Assembly: GCA_051657745.1 (NCBI GenBank)
Contig: JBOFLG010000072.1
Location: 1-64,000 of the forward strand
Direction: 5' to 3'
Length of the DNA: 64,000 bases
Origin: JBOFLG01 sp051657745
Lineage (GTDB): Bacteria; Actinomycetota; Actinomycetes; Actinomycetales; Dermatophilaceae
Position 1 is the first letter of the stretch; each line of letters opens with the position of its first letter. This document shows positions 60,919 to 64,000 of this stretch, one piece after another. The notes beneath the pieces are model-generated. The model made no database searches. It saw nothing but the letters and a program-made list of their open reading frames with translations, and had not been told where the DNA came from. The translations under genes and the position numbers were made by a program.

Positions 60919-62043
60919 TCAGCGCAAGCCGGTGCGTCGTTCCAGCGCCAGGGCGATCAACTCGTCGACCAGTTCGGGGTACGACAGACCCGATGCCGCC
61001 CACATCCGTGGGTACATCGAGTGCGGCGTGAACCCTGGCATCGTGTTGACCTCGTTCACCACCACCTCACCGTTCTCACGCACGAAGAAGTCGACCCGCG
61101 CAAGCCCCTCACACCCAGCGGCCTCGAACGCCCGCACCGCCATCTCCCGGATGACGCTCGCGGTCGCCGCGGGCACGTCAGCCGGGCACTCCAGCCGAAC
61201 GTCGCCATCCGCGAGGTACTTGGCCTCGAAGTCGTAGAAGTCGTGACCCCGCACGACGATGCACTCGCCGACCTCACTGGCTCGCGCCGGCGCCAGCCCG
61301 CGCCCCTCGAGCACCCCGCATTCGATCTCGCGCCCGACCACCGCAGCCTCGACAACGACCTTGGGGTCGTGCACCCGCGCCGCCTCGACCGCCGCCTCAA
61401 GCCCGTCGGCCGTGGTCACGCGGGTGATGCCGATCGAACTTCCGGCCCGCGCAGGCTTGACGAACACCGGCCAGCCGAGGGTATGGACGGCAGCCATCGC
61501 GGCGGCCCGGTCACGCTGCCAGTCCCGGTCGGTGATGACGACGTACGGCCCCACGCTCAGCCCCGCAGCGGCGAGCACCACCTTCATCAGCGCCTTGTCC
61601 ATCATTGCCGCGGACGCCGCCACCCCCGACCCGACGTAGCGCACGTCCGCGAGGTCGAGCAAACCCTGGATGGTGCCGTCCTCGCCGAACGGCCCGTGCA
61701 GCAGCGGAAAAACGACGTCGACCTCGCCCAGTGTGCGTGGCGGCGATCCGGGTTCCTGAACGACCATCGTGCGGTCCGTCGAACTGGTCGGCAGCATCAC
61801 ACCGGCACCCGAACCGTCGACCTCCGGCACGTGGGCGGTGGTGAGCCGCAACGGTCCTGGGTCGTCGGGTGCGAGCACCCACCGACCGTCGCGGGCAATT
61901 CCCACCGGCACGACGTGGTAGCGGTCACGGTCGAGGGCGTCAAGGACACTGGCTGCGGTCGAGCACGACACCGAGTGCTCCGACGATCGACCGCCAAATA
62001 CGACGGCGACGCGAGTCTTCCGGGGGGCGTGCGGCTCGTTCAT
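60919..62043 (-). CDS. ddl: D-alanine--D-alanine ligase
   Basis: Makes the D-Ala-D-Ala dipeptide of peptidoglycan. The ATG giving MNEPHAPRKTRVAVVFGGRSSEHSVS yields 374 aa in ATP-grasp fold. It shows FPLLHGPFGEDGTIQGLLD, PVFVKPARAGSSIGITRV, IECGVLEG, and ARVDFFVRENGEVVVNEVNTMPGFT with the metal ligands. The Tyr/Ser region fits a D-Ala enzyme rather than a D-Lac ligase. A TAGGCT box stands 8 nt before the ATG with no ribosome binding site, so probably leaderless. Confidence 0.96.
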   Translation of the reverse strand: MNEPHAPRKTRVAVVFGGRSSEHSVSCSTAASVLDALDRDRYHVVPVGIARDGRWVLAPDDPGPLRLTTAHVPEVDGSGAGVMLPTSSTDRTMVVQEPGSPPRTLGEVDVVFPLLHGPFGEDGTIQGLLDLADVRYVGSGVAASAAMMDKALMKVVLAAAGLSVGPYVVITDRDWQRDRAAAMAAVHTLGWPVFVKPARAGSSIGITRVTTADGLEAAVEAARVHDPKVVVEAAVVGREIECGVLEGRGLAPARASEVGECIVVRGHDFYDFEAKYLADGDVRLECPADVPAATASVIREMAVRAFEAAGCEGLARVDFFVRENGEVVVNEVNTMPGFTPHSMYPRMWAASGLSYPELVDELIALALERRTGLR

Positions 62044-62051
62044 CGCGGGCG

Positions 62052-62057
62052 AGCCTA
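62052..62057 (-). promoter_or_regulatory. -10 box, likely leaderless start of ddl
   Basis: TAGGCT on the minus strand ends 8 nt before the ddl ATG. Confidence 0.45.
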
Positions 62058-62090
62058 TCCGGCACGGCCCAAAGACCCCGGCACGGCCCA

Positions 62091-62179
62091 GCGACCCGGG
62101 CACCAGCCGGACGACCGGAAGAGTCCCACCACCCAACGAAACCCACCACCCGGCGACCCGGGCACCAGCCGGACGACCG
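62091..62179. repeat. 27-bp direct repeat pair upstream of ddl
   Basis: A 27-bp word beginning GCGACCCGGGCACCAGCCGG is at 62091-62117 and 62153-62179, 62 bp apart. It lies in the 200-bp gap between the divergent ddl and the Cys/Met enzyme gene. A shorter GGCACGGCCCA doublet precedes it. Confidence 0.85.
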
Positions 62180-62231
62180 AAACAGTCCTAGCCGGCGAGT
62201 GACCACGCCGAGTCTCGACCTGTCAGACACT

Positions 62232-62237
62232 TAGCCT
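62232..62237 (+). promoter_or_regulatory. -10 box, likely leaderless start of Cys/Met enzyme gene
   Basis: TAGCCT ends 6 nt before the GTG at 62244. No ribosome binding site is present. Confidence 0.45.
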
Positions 62238-62243
62238 GAGACC

Positions 62244-63440
62244 GTGGACGACCATCCCAGACCCGCCACCGCGGGCCGCCCTCCCTCATCGGCAGGCCGA
62301 CCCCCCGCATTGGCCGGAGGCGGCAACCACGGAGCAGCCGCCGATCACGCGGTGACGCGTGCGTCATCCGGCCTCGCGCCCGCCACCCGACTGGTGGCGC
62401 TCGGGCGGGAGGATCCCGCACCCGGTGTGCAGGTGGGCAGCCCCCTCGTGCTCACCTCGACCTACCACGCCAACGGTCTGGTGAGCTACGGCCGCGAGGG
62501 CAACCCGACGTGGAGTGCTTTCGAAAGCGCACTCGGTGAGCTCGAAGGCGGTGAGGCGCTCGTGGTGTCATCCGGGATGGCCGCGGTCGCTGCCGCACTC
62601 TCGCTGCTCCCCTACGGCGGCGCTGTCGTCGCGCCGGCCGCCGGGTATAGCGGGGTCATGGCCACCCTCGCCGACCGCGAGGCCGACGGCTCGGCGGTGC
62701 TGCGCCGAGTCCCGCCGACAGCTGACGACGCGGTGATTGCCGCGCTCGACGGCGCCGACCTGCTCTGGCTCGAGTCACCCACCAACCCACTCCTCGAGGT
62801 CGCCGACCTACCGCGCCTGTGCACGGCCGCGCGCGAGCGGGGAGTGCTGACCGTGGTCGACAACACCTTCGCCACCCCGCTGCACCAGCAGCCGCTCGGC
62901 CTCGGCGCCGATGTCGTAGTGCACTCGGCCACGAAGTACCTTGCCGGCCACAGCGACGTGGTGCTCGGCGCGGTCGTCACCCGCCGTGACGACGCCGGGC
63001 GGGCGCTGCACGCGCGGCTGTCCCGGCACCGGCAGTTGCACGGGGCTATCGCCGGGCCGGTCGAGACCTGGCTCGCCCTGCGCGGCCTGCGCACGCTGCA
63101 CCTGCGGATGGAGCGAGCCACGGCCAATGCCGCGGCGATCGCGGACCGGGCCGGGCGCCATCCGGCCGTCGCACGGGTGCGGTATCCGGGGTTCGGCGCG
63201 GTCATCTCGCTCGAGGTGGCTGGCGGAGCGGCCGGGGCCGAGCGGGTCGCGGCCGCGACGCAGGTGTGGGTGCACGCGACCAGTCTTGGCGGCGTCGAGA
63301 GCCTGATCGAGCGCCGCCGCCGCCAGCCGAACGAGCCCGACCTGGTGCCGGACGATTTGCTCCGACTCTCGGTGGGCGTCGAGGACATCGACGATCTCTG
63401 GCACGACCTCGCTCAGGCTCTCGACTCCGCGCCGGACTGA
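62244..63440 (+). CDS. Cys/Met-metabolism PLP enzyme (cystathionine gamma-lyase/synthase-like)
   Basis: A 398-aa fold-type I PLP enzyme. After a disordered 40-residue N-terminus it shows GSPLVLTSTYHANG, SYGREGNPTWSAFE, VVSSGMAAVAAAL, WLESPTNPLLEVADL, VVDNTFATP, and the PLP Lys in VHSATKYLAGHSDVV. The C-terminal ATSLGGVESLIERR and LLRLSVGVEDIDDL fit the family. Cystathionine gamma-lyase, gamma-synthase and methionine gamma-lyase cannot be told apart here. The GTG follows a TAGCCT box by 6 nt. Confidence 0.9.
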   Translation: MDDHPRPATAGRPPSSAGRPPALAGGGNHGAAADHAVTRASSGLAPATRLVALGREDPAPGVQVGSPLVLTSTYHANGLVSYGREGNPTWSAFESALGELEGGEALVVSSGMAAVAAALSLLPYGGAVVAPAAGYSGVMATLADREADGSAVLRRVPPTADDAVIAALDGADLLWLESPTNPLLEVADLPRLCTAARERGVLTVVDNTFATPLHQQPLGLGADVVVHSATKYLAGHSDVVLGAVVTRRDDAGRALHARLSRHRQLHGAIAGPVETWLALRGLRTLHLRMERATANAAAIADRAGRHPAVARVRYPGFGAVISLEVAGGAAGAERVAAATQVWVHATSLGGVESLIERRRRQPNEPDLVPDDLLRLSVGVEDIDDLWHDLAQALDSAPD

Positions 63441-63456
63441 GCGGGCGCCGCGAACC

Positions 63457-64000
63457 TCACCTGGTGGTGACACGTGCCTGTGCCCAGGTGTCCTCGGCCA
63501 CCTCGAACTGCTCCCAGGCCGGGTCCCACGGATCGGGGGACCATTGGTCCGGGTCCCATTGATCGACGTCCCACTGGTCCGGGACCCACGGATCTGGTTC
63601 CCATTGATCGACGTCGGTCGGATCGACGTCGGTCGGATCGACGTCGGTCGGATGGACGTCGGTCGGATGGACGTCAGGCGACCGAGCAGAGTGGTCGACC
63701 TGCACGCGAGTGCGCTCGACCTCAGTGAGCGCACGGACCCGTTCGAGCGCGGCGGCTCGTCGGCGTTCGTGGACCTGTTCCCGGATTTCGTGTTGGGTAG
63801 CGGCGGCTATGGCGCGGTCGTATGAGCCGTCGCACAGGTCCCAGATGACGTATCGGCCGTGCCCGTCGGGTCGTTCCCGGACGTCGGCCCACAAACGTCG
63901 CTGGTGGACGACGGTGTGATGCCGTTCGCAGAGCAGTGCGGCGTTGCCGATGTTTGACGGCCCCGAGTCGGCCCAGTGCCGCACATGGTGGGCGCGGCAC
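63457..64000 (-). CDS. HNH endonuclease (DUF222/13E12-type), C-terminal part
   Basis: Cut by the window edge; only about 180 C-terminal residues are visible. The first codons read CRAHHVRHWADSGPSN followed by ALLCERHHTVVH, the HNH nuclease motif of the many DUF222-HNH (13E12-like) actinobacterial proteins. After the nuclease comes an acidic tail with repeated Asp-Val/His-Pro-Thr units and then Asp-Gln-Trp units (DQWDVDQWDPDQW). These genes are often multicopy; the role is unclear. It converges on the Cys/Met enzyme gene with 16 bp between stops. Confidence 0.85.
   Translation of the reverse strand, partial: CRAHHVRHWADSGPSNIGNAALLCERHHTVVHQRRLWADVRERPDGHGRYVIWDLCDGSYDRAIAAATQHEIREQVHERRRAAALERVRALTEVERTRVQVDHSARSPDVHPTDVHPTDVDPTDVDPTDVDQWEPDPWVPDQWDVDQWDPDQWSPDPWDPAWEQFEVAEDTWAQARVTTR
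63606..63680. repeat. 15-bp tandem repeat in HNH gene tail
   Basis: Five copies of GATCGACGTCGGTCG or variants (63606-63620 through 63666-63680). In frame they encode the Asp/His-Pro-Thr-Asp-Val repeats on the minus strand. Copy number is likely variable. Confidence 0.9.

Noticed and set aside
1..64000. Insertion sequences, prophage genes or rRNA operons
   Set aside because: No transposase, integrase other than XerC, phage structural gene or rRNA-like sequence was seen in a full read of both strands.

Overview
The window is about 70% G+C and reads as a chromosome segment of a high-GC Actinomycetota, most likely order Micrococcales (an Intrasporangiaceae/Dermatophilaceae-like lineage; the family is inferred). 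Supporting signs are the actinobacterial block cdsA-frr-pyrH-tsf-rpsB, the DUF2469 gene beside rnhB, the order rpsP-KH-rimM-trmD-rplS, zinc-ribbon L28 and L32, many GTG starts, and many starts lying 6-9 nt after a TAG(G/C)CT-type -10 box, which suggests leaderless mRNAs. No rRNA, tRNA, insertion sequence, prophage or CRISPR array was seen.

Layout. 1-13.1 kb: a translation and lipid block on the minus strand (cdsA, frr, pyrH ... tsf, rpsB). It is split between tsf and pyrH by a roughly 7.5 kb co-oriented cassette: a secreted 140-aa protein, an ABC ATPase, two membrane proteins, a small protein, a histidine kinase/response regulator pair, and a second ABC ATPase/permease pair. 13.5-17.3 kb, mostly plus strand: an MFS exporter, a decayed LD-carboxypeptidase, a PLP aminotransferase and an M23 peptidase. 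17.3-28 kb, minus strand: a small membrane-anchored protein, xerC, dprA, comM, yraN, DUF2469, rnhB, two tandem signal-peptidase genes (the upstream one lacks the catalytic Ser), rplS, a trmD-GNAT fusion, rimM, a KH protein and rpsP.

28.2-31.1 kb: a divergent Rrf2 regulator/TSUP transporter pair with a clear operator, then an 87-nt palindrome ending two convergent genes. 31-43.5 kb: amidohydrolase, alpha/beta hydrolase, an 83-aa protein and a small alarmone synthetase behind ffh; the nitrogen-sensing set amtB-glnB-glnD; ftsY; an M13 metallopeptidase; and a third signal peptidase. 43.5-58.2 kb: smc, chorismate mutase, acylphosphatase, an OatA-like acyltransferase, mutM, rnc, rpmF, DUF177, coaD, rsmD, recG and a DAK2/FakA-like gene. 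58.4-64 kb: rpmB, thiL, an Lrp-type sensor domain, a DUF3515 lipoprotein, ddl, a Cys/Met-metabolism PLP enzyme, and the 3' part of an HNH endonuclease running off the end.

Most genes form translationally coupled operons (ATGA, GTGA or GTGCCTGA overlaps). They serve ribosome biogenesis, SRP targeting (ffh, ftsY, three SPase I-like genes), DNA maintenance (xerC, dprA, comM, recG, mutM, smc, rnhB), cell-wall synthesis (ddl, oatA-like, M23) and nitrogen sensing. Intergenic DNA is rich in short tandem repeats (8, 15, 20, 22 and 23 bp units), strong hairpins and one G-rich tract. The least explained parts are the cassette inside tsf-pyrH, the ffh-linked alarmone synthetase with its small partner gene, the inactive LepB paralogue, and the repeat-laden 5' region of coaD.
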